A model generated the notes under the pieces. That model saw only the letters and a program-made list of their open reading frames with translations. It was not told the DNA's origin and did not search any database. Of a stretch of DNA of 64,000 nt, positions 44,610-54,191 are shown piece after piece; the first letter of the stretch is position 1, and every line of letters starts with the position of its first letter. The DNA is taken from NCBI RefSeq assembly GCF_900129305.1, contig NZ_FQVB01000005.1:62001-126000 (forward strand). The letters run 5' to 3'. The stretch is from Desulfacinum infernum DSM 9756. Its GTDB lineage: Bacteria > Desulfobacterota > Syntrophobacteria > Syntrophobacterales > DSM-9756. Made by a program: the position numbers and the translations under genes.

Positions 44610-46708
44610 GCCTTGTCCTCCCCGTTCCGCGGCGCATCCGGGTCACTGGCAGGCCCGGGAGGCACCTCCACGATGAAATTCACTCCTTCGCCCTGCGAGC
44701 TTTCGACCCAAATCCTTCCCCCGTGGCGTTCCACGATGTTCTTCGCGATGAAGAGTCCCAGGCCCGTACCCCGCGTGGCGGAACGCCTTGCGGACGGCAG
44801 CCGCCGAAACTTTCGAAAGAGTTGGCTCTGCTCCTCGGGACTCAAGCCCGGGCCGCTGTTCCACACTTCCAGGCGAAGGCGGTCTTCCGCCGTCGCGAAA
44901 GCCGAAACACGGATCCTGCCTTCATTTTCGCCGTATTTGACGGCGTTGCTCAACAGGTTGGTGAGAACCCCCCGGAAGAGTTCCGGATCCAGCGTCCAGG
45001 AAAGATCCCCGGCGATCTTCTTTTCCAGGTGCATGGCCTTTTCGCGGAGGGCGGGCTCCAGCCCCGACAGCACCGGCTCGATCACCTCTTCCGCCACCTT
45101 CACAGGCCGCGGATGCACGGCGAATTCGTCCTTTTCGATGCGGGACAGGTCCAAATAGTGGCGGATCATTTCCATGGACTGGTCCAGGTTGGCGCAGATG
45201 GCGTCCACCATGGCCCGCTGTTCGGGCAGCAACGGCCCGAAGATTTCCTGGCGCAGGGCGTTGGCACTCATGAACCCGTTGGCGATGGGGGATTTGAGCT
45301 CGTGGGTGACGAAGCTGAGCATCTCCAGGTAATACCGGTTGAGCCGTTCCAGTTCCCGGTTGGCTGCAACCAGCGCGTCCACGTGCGCCTTGATCTCGGT
45401 CAAATCATGGAAATAACCCACAATGCTGAACGTTCCGTCGTCCTCTTCCAGCCGGGTGGCGGAAAGGCGAATGGGAATCGTCCGGCCGTCCCGGGTGATC
45501 ACCTCCGTGTTGTAGTCCACCAGGATCCCCGGGCCGCCGTACCCGTCGCCCAGGAGCGCCTCCTTGATGCGCCGGGCTCCGTCTTCCGGATAGATGTCCC
45601 TGGCGTTGAGCACGTAGAGGGCTTCCGAGGCCGGATATCCCAGCAGGCGTTCGGCCCCCTTGTTGTAGAGAATGATCCGGCCCTGGGGATCGCTTGCCAT
45701 GATCCCGTCCGGGCACGCCTCCAGGAGCCTTTCCTCGAATTCATAGCGTCTTCGAAGCCTTTCCTGGTACGCGCGCAGTTCCGCGGCCATGAACTGGAAG
45801 CTCAGGATCAGGCGCTTGAGTTCGTTGGCTCCCGCCTTTTCACGGACGGGGCAGTCGCGGCAGATCTCGTCGGCGCCGGATTCCGCCTCTTTCCTTCCCC
45901 ATAGCGGCGGCAGAGCCAATCCCTCCCACGGCCGGCGCCCGAGGCCCGTGCCGCCCCCCTCCTCCATGAGATAGGGGCACGTTCCGGTCGTTGGAACCGA
46001 TCGGGCCCACGTGGAGGTCTCTTCCGTCCTCTTGCAGGCGGGCAGGGTCCCCGCCCGGAGAATCACCTCCTGAAGTCGTCCGCGCGCCACCAGGTCCGTC
46101 ATGGCCAGGAGGTCCCGGACCGGCCTTGTGATCCGGTCCGTAAACCAGCGGCTCACGAAATACCCCACCACCAGAATGAGAACCGTTACAAAAGCGAGGG
46201 TCTGAAGGAGCCTCTTCCGGAGGGGGCTGAGAAGCTCGGCATCGACACCCACCCGGAGCACCATGGGGCCGCCCGGCCCGGCCCAGGATTGGGGGCTCAC
46301 CACCACTTCAAAAAGGTCGCGATCGCAACCCGTACAGCGAAAAAGGCCCACCGCCCCCCGCTGGGCCACCGGCTGCCAGGTGGTGTCGTTTCGTTCCTGG
46401 ACGTTTCCGGATTCCAGTATCCGGCCCCCCGTCCGGGCTTCCACCAGAACGTACCGGTAGCCCGGGTAGAGGCTCAGGCGGCTTTCCAACTCCCGGCCCG
46501 ACCCGACGGACCACCAGCGGCCCCTTTTCGCCGCCCAGTCCGCCAGGCGGTCCCCCAGGCCCATCAGGTTCTCTTCCACCAACGCTTCCACGGCGGGGAG
46601 GATCGTCGTTCGGATTCCCAACCAGGCGGCCGCCACCACGAGGAAGATCAGAGACAGCGAAACCACGCTGATGGACGTCTTGAACCTGAGTCGCTCCAGA
46701 AACTCCAT
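44606..46708 (-). CDS. Sensor histidine kinase with Cys-rich insert in the HAMP region
   Basis: In this 700-residue kinase, membrane spans at about 15-35 and 167-187 flank a periplasmic domain with a CxxC (C125, C128). A HAMP-like segment starts at about 195 (ITRPVRDLLAMTDLVARGRL) but is interrupted by about 75 residues holding C225, C244, C283 and C286 (CRDC). It resumes at about 295. PAS (about 325-440), HisKA with H469 in FVTHELKSP and HATPase with GTGLGLFIAKNIVE follow. The Cys insert may bind a metal or cluster, or sense redox. It may share a transcript with the TRAP genes 86 bases upstream. Confidence 0.85.
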   Translation of the reverse strand: MEFLERLRFKTSISVVSLSLIFLVVAAAWLGIRTTILPAVEALVEENLMGLGDRLADWAAKRGRWWSVGSGRELESRLSLYPGYRYVLVEARTGGRILESGNVQERNDTTWQPVAQRGAVGLFRCTGCDRDLFEVVVSPQSWAGPGGPMVLRVGVDAELLSPLRKRLLQTLAFVTVLILVVGYFVSRWFTDRITRPVRDLLAMTDLVARGRLQEVILRAGTLPACKRTEETSTWARSVPTTGTCPYLMEEGGGTGLGRRPWEGLALPPLWGRKEAESGADEICRDCPVREKAGANELKRLILSFQFMAAELRAYQERLRRRYEFEERLLEACPDGIMASDPQGRIILYNKGAERLLGYPASEALYVLNARDIYPEDGARRIKEALLGDGYGGPGILVDYNTEVITRDGRTIPIRLSATRLEEDDGTFSIVGYFHDLTEIKAHVDALVAANRELERLNRYYLEMLSFVTHELKSPIANGFMSANALRQEIFGPLLPEQRAMVDAICANLDQSMEMIRHYLDLSRIEKDEFAVHPRPVKVAEEVIEPVLSGLEPALREKAMHLEKKIAGDLSWTLDPELFRGVLTNLLSNAVKYGENEGRIRVSAFATAEDRLRLEVWNSGPGLSPEEQSQLFRKFRRLPSARRSATRGTGLGLFIAKNIVERHGGRIWVESSQGEGVNFIVEVPPGPASDPDAPRNGEDKA

Positions 46709-46794
46709 GGCCCCCCCATCGTCAGGGGTTTGGCGGCATTTGGGAAGTCTGCGGGTGACGGGTCTGTGATTAAAGAAAATTTATCACAAATCCG

Positions 46795-48075
46795 TCAGTC
46801 GAACAACAGCCGCGGAATCCACAGGGTCAAAGGAGACCAGAAGGTGATGAGCACCAGATCCACCAGGAGGATCAAGAGGAAGGGAATGATCTTGTGTACC
46901 ACCGATTCCAGCCGACAGCCCGCGATGCTGCAGGACACGATGAGGCAGATCCCCAGGGGCGGCGTGAGCATGCCGATGGCCAGGTTGACCACCACGATGG
47001 CTCCCAACTGGATGAGGTCGATTCCCAGACTGGGAAGCAGGGGCAGAAGCACCGGCACCAGGAGGATGAGGGCCGCGGTGGTTTCCACGAAGGTGCCCGC
47101 CGCCAGGAGCACCACGTTGATGAGAATGAGCAGAGCCGTGGGATGGGTGGTGATGGAGAGCAGCGATTGGGCCAGCTGGGCGGGGATGTCCTCGATGGCC
47201 ATGAACCAGCTGAAGATGGAGGCCGCTGCAATGATGAAGAGAATGAGGCTGGAGGTGAGGGTGGCCTGGATGAAGAGGGCGGGAAGATCCCGCCAGTGCA
47301 GCTGGCGATGGACGAAGAGGCCCACGAACAGGGCGTAGAGGGTGGCCACGGCGGCCGATTCCGTGGCGGTGAAGATCCCTCCGAGGATGCCTCCCAGGAT
47401 GAGTACCGGAGCGCCCAAGGCCCATTTGGCGTCCCAGAGGCGCCGCACGAGGCGCGACGGGGAAAACCCTTCCACCGTTCCGTAACGGTGCCGGATGGAC
47501 AGGAACGTGGACACCGCAATGAGGCTCGCTCCCATGAGAAGCCCCGGCAGGAGCCCTGCGGCGAAGAGCTTTCCGATGCTCGCTCCCGTGAGAAAACCGA
47601 AAATGATCATGGGAATGCTGGGTGGAATGATGACCCCGATGGATCCGCCGGCCGCCTGCACCGCACCGGCAAACCCCCTGTCGTAACCGCGCCGGATCAT
47701 GGACGGGATGAGGATGGTTCCCACCGCCGCCGTGTCGGCCGCGGCCGACCCGCTGATCCCTGCGAAAAACATGGCCGACACCACGGAAACGGCCGCCAGG
47801 CCCCCCGGGAGCCACCCCACCAGCGCCTCCGCCAGGGAAACCACCCGGCGCGAGATGCCCCCGGCTTCCATCAGAGCGCCCGCGATCATGAAAAGCGGAA
47901 CGGCCATGAGCGGAAAGGAATCCACGCCCGCGTAGAGGCGCTGGATGACCATCATGAGCGGGAAGCCCCCGTGGATCCACAAAGCGGCCAGGGATCCCAG
48001 GCCGATGGCCAGGGCGATGGGCGTGTTCAGCGCAAAAAGAAGCGCCATGATGCCGAAAAGAAGGGCTGCCGTCAT
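46795..48075 (-). CDS. dctM: TRAP transporter large permease DctM
   Basis: This 426-residue polytopic permease of about 12 spans imports a carboxylate by sodium gradient with DctQ and DctP. It has FFAGISGSAAADTAAVGT and IPPSIPMIIFG, conserved in DctM. It starts 13 bases after dctQ ends, in the usual order. Substrate not decidable. Confidence 0.93.
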   Translation of the reverse strand: MTAALLFGIMALLFALNTPIALAIGLGSLAALWIHGGFPLMMVIQRLYAGVDSFPLMAVPLFMIAGALMEAGGISRRVVSLAEALVGWLPGGLAAVSVVSAMFFAGISGSAAADTAAVGTILIPSMIRRGYDRGFAGAVQAAGGSIGVIIPPSIPMIIFGFLTGASIGKLFAAGLLPGLLMGASLIAVSTFLSIRHRYGTVEGFSPSRLVRRLWDAKWALGAPVLILGGILGGIFTATESAAVATLYALFVGLFVHRQLHWRDLPALFIQATLTSSLILFIIAAASIFSWFMAIEDIPAQLAQSLLSITTHPTALLILINVVLLAAGTFVETTAALILLVPVLLPLLPSLGIDLIQLGAIVVVNLAIGMLTPPLGICLIVSCSIAGCRLESVVHKIIPFLLILLVDLVLITFWSPLTLWIPRLLFD

Positions 48076-48088
48076 GGTCCGGTAAGGC

Positions 48089-48559
48089 TCACTTTCTTAC
48101 CATCTCCAGGATCCGACTGGCGGCATGCAGGAGGAAGATGAGGCCGCTCAGGGGAATGACCGCATAGGGGATTCCCATGGGAATCCCCAGGGCCGCCGTC
48201 TTTTGGCCGGCGATGAAACGGATGAAATGGACGCCGTAGAGCACCAGCACAGCGAAAAAGAGGAGGGAAAGCCCCAACACCGTCAACTCCACCGCCTTTC
48301 TCGGGGCGGGCGGGAAGCGGCGAACCACCAGGTCGATCCCCACGTGGGCCTTCCTCTTGTAGGCGGCCGTGGCCCCCAGGAAGGTGATCCACACCAGCAG
48401 CATGCGCCCCGCTTCTTCCGACCAGAAAAGCGAGTGGTTCAGAACGTAGCGGCAGAAAACCTGCACGCCGGTGACGAGGGCCATGGAAAATCCGAAGAGG
48501 AAGAGGGATCGCTCCACCAGGCCGTTGATGCGGTCACTCAACACAAGGAGCCAGTGCAT
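48089..48559 (-). CDS. dctQ: TRAP transporter small permease DctQ
   Basis: This 156-residue protein has four membrane spans and the conserved VFCRYVLNHSLFWSEEAGRMLLVWITFLGA segment, shortened here: VFCRYV..S..W.EE..R. It bridges DctP and DctM. It is separated from dctP by 178 bases that hold repeat R3, unusual for a TRAP operon. Confidence 0.92.
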   Translation of the reverse strand: MHWLLVLSDRINGLVERSLFLFGFSMALVTGVQVFCRYVLNHSLFWSEEAGRMLLVWITFLGATAAYKRKAHVGIDLVVRRFPPAPRKAVELTVLGLSLLFFAVLVLYGVHFIRFIAGQKTAALGIPMGIPYAVIPLSGLIFLLHAASRILEMVRK

Positions 48560-48618
48560 TTCTCTGCCCTCGATCGAGCGTTTTGTCAGTGGGGCTTTCC
48601 ATTGCCGCGCGCTTAGCT

Positions 48619-48689
48619 GGCGGGGATAAACCCCGCCCCTACCCGGGTAGTCAAGCTGTTCTTGTGGGGGCGGGCTTTATGCACGCCCG
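48619..48689. repeat. Compound palindromic repeat, copy R3
   Basis: GGCGGGGATAAACCCCGCC and GGGGGCGGGCTTTATGCACG are arranged as in R1, inserted between dctP and dctQ. Confidence 0.8.
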
Positions 48690-48737
48690 TCACAGCCGCA
48701 CCACGAGAAGGAATCGTCCAACCTGGTTTGCATCCGC

Positions 48738-49733
48738 TTACTGCCCTCGGATTTGGCGCACCGCATCCAGGAAGGCCTCAAGCATGGCCTGAACTTCCGA
48801 GCCGGCGTAGATGTCCAGATTCCGAATGTCGGACACCCTGGCTCGAAAGGTGGCCAGGTCCGGATGCTCGTTCACCTGCATGCCGGCCGCCTTGAGCTTG
48901 CTCAGAAAGTCCGCCTCGTTGTCCCGGTTCCATTGGCGCTGGTAGAGGGCGGCTTCCTGCATGCAGCGTTGAATGAGTTCCTGATCCGCGGCCGGAAGAC
49001 CGTTGAACCAGTCCAGGTTGGCCACGTCGATATGAGCGGAATAGACATGGCCGGTGAGGGACAGATACTTCTGCACTTCGTAGAGCTTGTACGTCCAGAT
49101 GACCCACAGGGGGTTTTCCTGGGCGTCGATGGTCCCCTGCTGCAATTCCGTGTAGATGGGCCAGCCCATGGGCGTGGGGTTGGCGCCCAACAGCCGCCAC
49201 AGCTCCTTGTGCAGCACCGACTCCATCACCCGGATCTTGATCCCCTTCACATCGTCCACGGTGTGGACCGGCCGCACATTGTTGGTGAGATGCCGGAAGC
49301 CGTTCTCGGAAAAGGCCAGTCCCTTGAACCGGGCCTTTTCCAGGGCCTTGAGGAGCTTTTGGCCGGCGGGCCCGTCCAACACCTGATCCACCTCGCGGGC
49401 GTCGGCGAAAAGGAAGGGGTAGTTGATGACGCGGACTTCGGGGATGAACACGTCGAACGGCCCGGCGGTGATCACGCCCATCTGCACCGTGTTCATCTGG
49501 ATCTGCTGCAGGATCTGGGTTTCCGTTCCCAGGGACGCGCTGTGGTAGATCTTCACCTGGTAGTCGGATCGGGCCTCCAGGAGCTCCTTGAACTTTTCCG
49601 CGCAGACGTTTTGGGCCGATCCCGGTTTGGTCACCACGCCCAGTTTGATGGTCGCCCCCGCCCAGGCGGACGAGCCGCCCAAAAGCATCAGTCCCACGCA
49701 GAACAGCGCCAGCCGCTTCGCCCAGATCTTCAT
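48738..49733 (-). CDS. dctP: TRAP transporter substrate-binding protein DctP
   Basis: This 331-residue periplasmic protein has a signal peptide (about 1-25, ending AWAG) and the TRAP solute-receptor fold: [20 protein letters not shown], the carboxylate-binding Arg in GIKIRVMES, and [17 protein letters not shown]. It delivers the ligand to DctQM. The preceding genes are a sugar-phosphate-isomerase-like gene and an NDP-forming acyl-CoA synthetase. Confidence 0.93.
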   Translation of the reverse strand: MKIWAKRLALFCVGLMLLGGSSAWAGATIKLGVVTKPGSAQNVCAEKFKELLEARSDYQVKIYHSASLGTETQILQQIQMNTVQMGVITAGPFDVFIPEVRVINYPFLFADAREVDQVLDGPAGQKLLKALEKARFKGLAFSENGFRHLTNNVRPVHTVDDVKGIKIRVMESVLHKELWRLLGANPTPMGWPIYTELQQGTIDAQENPLWVIWTYKLYEVQKYLSLTGHVYSAHIDVANLDWFNGLPAADQELIQRCMQEAALYQRQWNRDNEADFLSKLKAAGMQVNEHPDLATFRARVSDIRNLDIYAGSEVQAMLEAFLDAVRQIRGQ

Positions 49734-49788
49734 GGCCCTCTCCTTTTTCCGTGAAAAAGAACCGCCCCCGGGGCTCCGGCCCTAAAGA

Positions 49789-50628
49789 CTACTCCTGCCA
49801 GAACCCCCGATCCTTCAGGTACGCGGCGGCCGCCTCCACCACCTCCCCGGCGTCCCGCTCCACCGAGGAAAGATGCACGGTGACGGCGCCCGCGTAGCCC
49901 GACTCCCTGACGCACCGGAGGAAGGAAGGAATATCCAATCCCCCTTCCCCCAAAGCTACGTGCCTGTGCTTTCGGTCTTTCGGAATATCGGAAAGGTGGA
50001 TGTGGACCACGTGGTCTCGAAGCCTCTCGAAGGCCTCGCAGGGGTCCTCCCCCAGGCACCACACGTGCCCCGCATCGAAATCCACCCCTAGCGCCTTCAA
50101 GTCGCCCAGTTCGTCCACCATGGCCTTCAGTTGCGTGCTGGAACGCAGAAGGCCTTCCGGCTCGCATTGGATGAGCAGGCGCACTCCCAGCCTGGCGGCC
50201 AAGGGCAGAACGCGGTGCATGTTGGCCACGAAAAGCCGCCACGCCTCCTTTTCGTTCATGGACTCCGGAATGGGGCCGCCCCCGTCGGTGCTGACGCTGG
50301 GGATTCCCAGGGCGGCCGCAAGCCGAAGGCTGTCCAGGGTGTAGCGGATCCGGAGCTCCCTCTGCTTCCAGTCCTCTTCGATCCAGGAGGGGCGCACGCC
50401 TTCGCCCAGGGCGGTCACCGAACTGCTGTTGAGGTTCACCACCTTCATCCTGCGGTCCTTGAGGCAACGGGCCAGTTCATCGATCTGGGAGGCCTGGAAG
50501 TCTTCGGGAAAGAGATGGGGCCGATCCGCCAGCAACTCCACGGCCCGAAACCCTCCCTTGGCGATGGCGTCCACCGCTTCCTTGAGGCTTCGAAGGCGAA
50601 ACGTGGCGGCACTGAAGGCAAACTCCAT
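49789..50628 (-). CDS. Sugar phosphate isomerase/epimerase-like TIM-barrel protein
   Basis: This 279-residue protein is of the xylose-isomerase-like TIM-barrel family. Metal-binding residues are suggested by IQCEPEG (Glu), GVDFDAGHVW (Asp, His) and HIHLSD (His). The substrate is unknown. ATG 50628 follows AAGGAG and lies 10 bases after the synthetase stop, so these are cotranscribed; dctP follows after 55 bases. Confidence 0.8.
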   Translation of the reverse strand: MEFAFSAATFRLRSLKEAVDAIAKGGFRAVELLADRPHLFPEDFQASQIDELARCLKDRRMKVVNLNSSSVTALGEGVRPSWIEEDWKQRELRIRYTLDSLRLAAALGIPSVSTDGGGPIPESMNEKEAWRLFVANMHRVLPLAARLGVRLLIQCEPEGLLRSSTQLKAMVDELGDLKALGVDFDAGHVWCLGEDPCEAFERLRDHVVHIHLSDIPKDRKHRHVALGEGGLDIPSFLRCVRESGYAGAVTVHLSSVERDAGEVVEAAAAYLKDRGFWQE

Positions 50629-50638
50629 GGATCGCTCC

Positions 50639-52696
50639 TTATTTCCTGTTGTCGAGGGTGGCCCGCCAATCCAGAGCCACCCATCCCTTTTCGTAGACGC
50701 GAACGGGATTGAGATCCAGCTCCATGACTTCCGTAAGGTCATGGAGCAGCCAGGAGAGCCGAACCACGCCGTCCACCAGGGCGTCCTCGTCCAGCTTGGG
50801 CCGTCCCCGCACTCCCCGCAACAGGGCCGTTCCACGGCATTCCTCCAGCATGGCCCGCGCCTGCCGGGGGCTCAAGGGTCCCACGCGGAGGGCCGTCTCC
50901 CGGAAAACCTCCACGTAGATGCCGCCGAGTCCCGCAATCACCACGGGACCGAACGTATGGTCCCGGCGACCACCCACGAGCCATTCCAGGCCCGGTTCCG
51001 CCATCCTTTGCACGAGCACACGAGGGCCCAGTTCCTCGAGGCGGCCGTAGGCCTTCCTTACCTCCTCCTCGGTGGTCAGATCCAGGAACACTCCGCCCGC
51101 GTCGGTCTTGTGGATCACGTGAGGATTGGCCGTCTTGAGCGCCACGGGAAGGCCCAGCTTCGAGGCCGCCAGCACGGCTTCTTCCTCGCTTTCCGCCACT
51201 TCCCAAGCGACCACGGGGATGCCGTAGCAGTCAAGCAGTTGCGCCAGCAGGTCCGGGGCCGCCGGGCCCGATTCCGCCCCTTCCAGAAGGCGCCGGGCCT
51301 CTTCCCGGCGGATCCCCCCCGGCGGCTCCGTTCCGAACACTTCCACCGGGCCCCCTCGGAAGTCCCGATTCCAGGCCAGGGCCTGCAGCGCATCCCGGGG
51401 ATCCGTGAAGAGGGGATAACCGGCCGCCCTTTTGTTCACTTCCAGCTCCCCGTGCATGGTGAACACGCACACGGCGATGGGCTTTCCGGCCACCTTCATG
51501 ATCCTTCCCAGCTCCACGATCAGCCGCCGGCACGGATCGGCATCGAAGATCCCCTGGTAGTTGAGTATGAAAAGGACGCCGTCCACATCGTCCCGCCGGA
51601 TGCTTTCCGCTGCCAGCACCTTGTAAAGATCCAGGTCGAACACATCCCCCAGGTCCATGGGGTTGTGAAATTGGATCACACCGGCACGGGCGTGCCGCTC
51701 CGCCTCCTCGATGAGCTCCTCGGGAAAGGGCGGCAGCTGGAAGCCGAACTCATCGGCCGCATCCGCCGCCATTACGGCATGGCCGCCGGAGCGGGAAATG
51801 ACCGCCAGGCGGGGCCCTTTCATGGGCGGCAGATGGAAGCCCTTGATGGCCCGCAGGGCCTCGTTTTGGTCCGACACCCGCAGGATGCCGCTCTGGCGGA
51901 AGGCGGCATCCACCACCCGATCGTCGGCGGAAAGGGAAGCGGAATGGGACCGGGCGATGACGGATCCGGAACCGCCCCGGTTGGACTTGTGCACCAGGAT
52001 GGGTTTGGGGGAGGAGGCGGCGACCTGCATGAGGCGGCGCCCGTCGGCGATGCCCTCCAGATAGGCGAAGATCACGCGGGTCTGGTCGTCGCCCACCAGG
52101 TATTCCAGGATGTCGTTCTCGTCCACATCCAGCTTGTTTCCGATGCTCGCGAATTTGGAAAAACCTATGTTTTCCGCGGCGTAGTTGTTGATCGCCATGG
52201 CCCCCACGCCGCCGCTTTGCGAGATGATTCCCACACGGCCGGGATCGGCTTCCGGCTTCATGGGCATGAAGGGAACGGCCAGCCCCGTGTGCCTGTTGAT
52301 CACCCCAATGCAGTTGGGTCCGATCATCCGCATATTGTACTTGGCCAGGGCCTCCTGGATTTCCCGCTCCAGGCCGCGGCGATCGTCCCCCAGCTCGCGA
52401 AAGCCCGCCGATTCCACCACCACCCTTTTAACGCCCTTCTCGCCGCATTGGCGGATCACTTCCGGTACCGCCCGAGCCGGCACCAGCACGGCCGCCAGGT
52501 CCACGGGATCGGGCACATCCAGGATGGTCGGATAGATCTTATGGCCCAGGAACACCCCCCCCTTGGGTCCCACCAGATGGATCAGCCCCTGATACTGAAA
52601 CTGCATGAGATTGAACACGATGGCGCGTCCCAGATTCGTCGGCGAACTGGAAACACCAATGACAGCAACACTCGACGCATTGAAAAAAAGGTCCAT
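50639..52696 (-). CDS. NDP-forming acyl-CoA synthetase (acetate-CoA ligase, ADP-forming-type)
   Basis: This 685-residue fused alpha-beta protein has a CoA-binding Rossmann domain (SSVAVIGVSSSP), succinyl-CoA-ligase-like domains and a C-terminal ATP-grasp domain. H251 in ARSHSASLSADD is at the place of the phosphorylated His. Such enzymes make acyl-CoA from acid, CoA and ATP, or run backwards to make ATP. A GGAGGGG site precedes ATG 52696. As the first gene of the TRAP operon it may activate the imported acid. Confidence 0.88.
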   Translation of the reverse strand: MDLFFNASSVAVIGVSSSPTNLGRAIVFNLMQFQYQGLIHLVGPKGGVFLGHKIYPTILDVPDPVDLAAVLVPARAVPEVIRQCGEKGVKRVVVESAGFRELGDDRRGLEREIQEALAKYNMRMIGPNCIGVINRHTGLAVPFMPMKPEADPGRVGIISQSGGVGAMAINNYAAENIGFSKFASIGNKLDVDENDILEYLVGDDQTRVIFAYLEGIADGRRLMQVAASSPKPILVHKSNRGGSGSVIARSHSASLSADDRVVDAAFRQSGILRVSDQNEALRAIKGFHLPPMKGPRLAVISRSGGHAVMAADAADEFGFQLPPFPEELIEEAERHARAGVIQFHNPMDLGDVFDLDLYKVLAAESIRRDDVDGVLFILNYQGIFDADPCRRLIVELGRIMKVAGKPIAVCVFTMHGELEVNKRAAGYPLFTDPRDALQALAWNRDFRGGPVEVFGTEPPGGIRREEARRLLEGAESGPAAPDLLAQLLDCYGIPVVAWEVAESEEEAVLAASKLGLPVALKTANPHVIHKTDAGGVFLDLTTEEEVRKAYGRLEELGPRVLVQRMAEPGLEWLVGGRRDHTFGPVVIAGLGGIYVEVFRETALRVGPLSPRQARAMLEECRGTALLRGVRGRPKLDEDALVDGVVRLSWLLHDLTEVMELDLNPVRVYEKGWVALDWRATLDNRK

Positions 52697-52879
52697 TCAT
52701 CCCCTCCGATTTTTCGGGCCGCAATTGAGGAGCGGGCCATTCCCCTCCCGGCGCCGAAGCGCGGGGCCCGCTCACAAGGCTTTCCAGAACTTGCCACAAC
52801 TTCCGGTCAGCGTGAAGCCCATATTTGCGGAAGGGATTCCGGGCGCCCCTTTGCCGGGCCGAGGAGGTCTTCGCTTTTC

Positions 52880-52907
52880 TTGACAAAGACGACCGGCCTT
52901 TATAAAA
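52880..52907 (+). promoter_or_regulatory. Candidate promoter for fabD
   Basis: TTGACA (52880-52885) and TATAAA (52901-52906) are separated by 15 bases, slightly short, upstream of fabD. Confidence 0.5.
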
Positions 52908-52959
52908 GCGGCGCAAACTTGGATTTCGGACACTTCTATCAAGAGAGGACACCGGCACC

Positions 52960-53886
52960 ATGAAAAAGTGGGTTTTTCTCTTTCCCGGCCAGGGCTCCCA
53001 GTACGTGGGCATGGGCAAGGACTTCTACGACCAGTACGCCGAAGTGCGGGAGCTTTTTGAAAAGGCGGGAGACCTTCTTCACATGGACATGAAGAAGCTC
53101 TGCTTCGAAGGTCCCGAAGAGGTTCTCGTGCAGACCCAAAACGTGCAGCCGGCCATCACCCTGGTCAATATCGCGTGCCTCACCGTGCTGCGGCTCCATG
53201 AGATCCACCCCGCCGCGGCCGCAGGCCACAGCCTGGGCGAATACAGCGCTCTTTACGCCGCAGGCGTTCTCGATCTGGAAGACACCCTCACCCTGGTGCT
53301 CCACCGGGGACGCTACATGCACGAAGCCTCCCTGGAACGCCCCGGCGCCATGGCGGCCGTCATGGACCTGGACACGGAAAACCTGGAAAACGTCTGCCGG
53401 CTCTGTGATGTGGAGGTGGCCAACATCAACTGCGCCGACCAGATCATCATCACGGGGCCGGTGGAGGCCGTGGATCGCGCCCTGGAAGCCAGTGCCGAAG
53501 CGGGGGCCAAGAAGTGCATCAAGCTCAACGTGAGCGGCCCCTGGCACAGCCGCTGCATGGAATCGGCCCGGGATCGATTCGAGCCGCACGTGCGCAGTGC
53601 CCGCTTTTCGGAACCCCGCATTCCCGTGGTGAACAACGTGGACGCCAAGCCCCTGGCCGACGCGGCCGAGGCCCCCGGCAAGCTGGTGGGCCAGATCTGC
53701 GGGTCCGTCTTGTGGAAGCAGTCCATGGAGTGGTTCCTGGAAAACGGCTACGACCACTTTGTGGAGGTGGGGCCCAAGAAGGTGCTTCGCGGCCTGATGC
53801 GGCGGATCGACAGAAAGGCGGTGGTCCACAACGTGGAGGATTCCGCCACCCTGACCGCCTTCCTCCAGGCCAATGGGGCGGCCTGA
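52960..53886 (+). CDS. fabD: Malonyl-CoA:ACP acyltransferase
   Basis: This 308-residue acyltransferase loads malonyl onto acyl carrier protein in fatty acid synthesis. It has FPGQGSQYVGMG, the nucleophile S91 in GHSLGEYSAL, and the His in SGPWHSRCM. Length and motifs fit FabD. No other fab gene is adjacent. Confidence 0.93.
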   Translation: MKKWVFLFPGQGSQYVGMGKDFYDQYAEVRELFEKAGDLLHMDMKKLCFEGPEEVLVQTQNVQPAITLVNIACLTVLRLHEIHPAAAAGHSLGEYSALYAAGVLDLEDTLTLVLHRGRYMHEASLERPGAMAAVMDLDTENLENVCRLCDVEVANINCADQIIITGPVEAVDRALEASAEAGAKKCIKLNVSGPWHSRCMESARDRFEPHVRSARFSEPRIPVVNNVDAKPLADAAEAPGKLVGQICGSVLWKQSMEWFLENGYDHFVEVGPKKVLRGLMRRIDRKAVVHNVEDSATLTAFLQANGAA

Positions 53887-54191
53887 CGAGCCCGCAGCCG
53901 AACCATGCGCCGCAACGGAGAAAAATCTTTCGACCCTGCGGCGGTGAGGGAGTCTTGCGTGGGAGCGCCGATAGGCGCCAAAAGCCGAGGGGCGCCACAA
54001 AGAGTGGCCGCGGGGTTTCAGCCCCGCGGGGAAGAGACCCTCGAGCTCCGCAAAAGGAGAGGATCCGAACGGGTTATCCTTCGTCGGAATCCTTCTTTTC
54101 GCAGCCCTGAAGGGCTGCGTTACATGGGGCAAAGGGCGGGGCTAGATGGAGCAAAGGGCTGCGCCACGATGCCAAGCCCCGGCAGCCCACG
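53887..54191. repeat. Spacer with E-family internal modules
   Basis: It contains GCCGCGGGGTTTCAGCCCC near 54000 and CGCAGCCCTGAAGGGCTGCG near 54101, the two inner hairpins of elements E2 and E5, without clear CTAGGAG ends. No gene is recognised. Confidence 0.6.
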
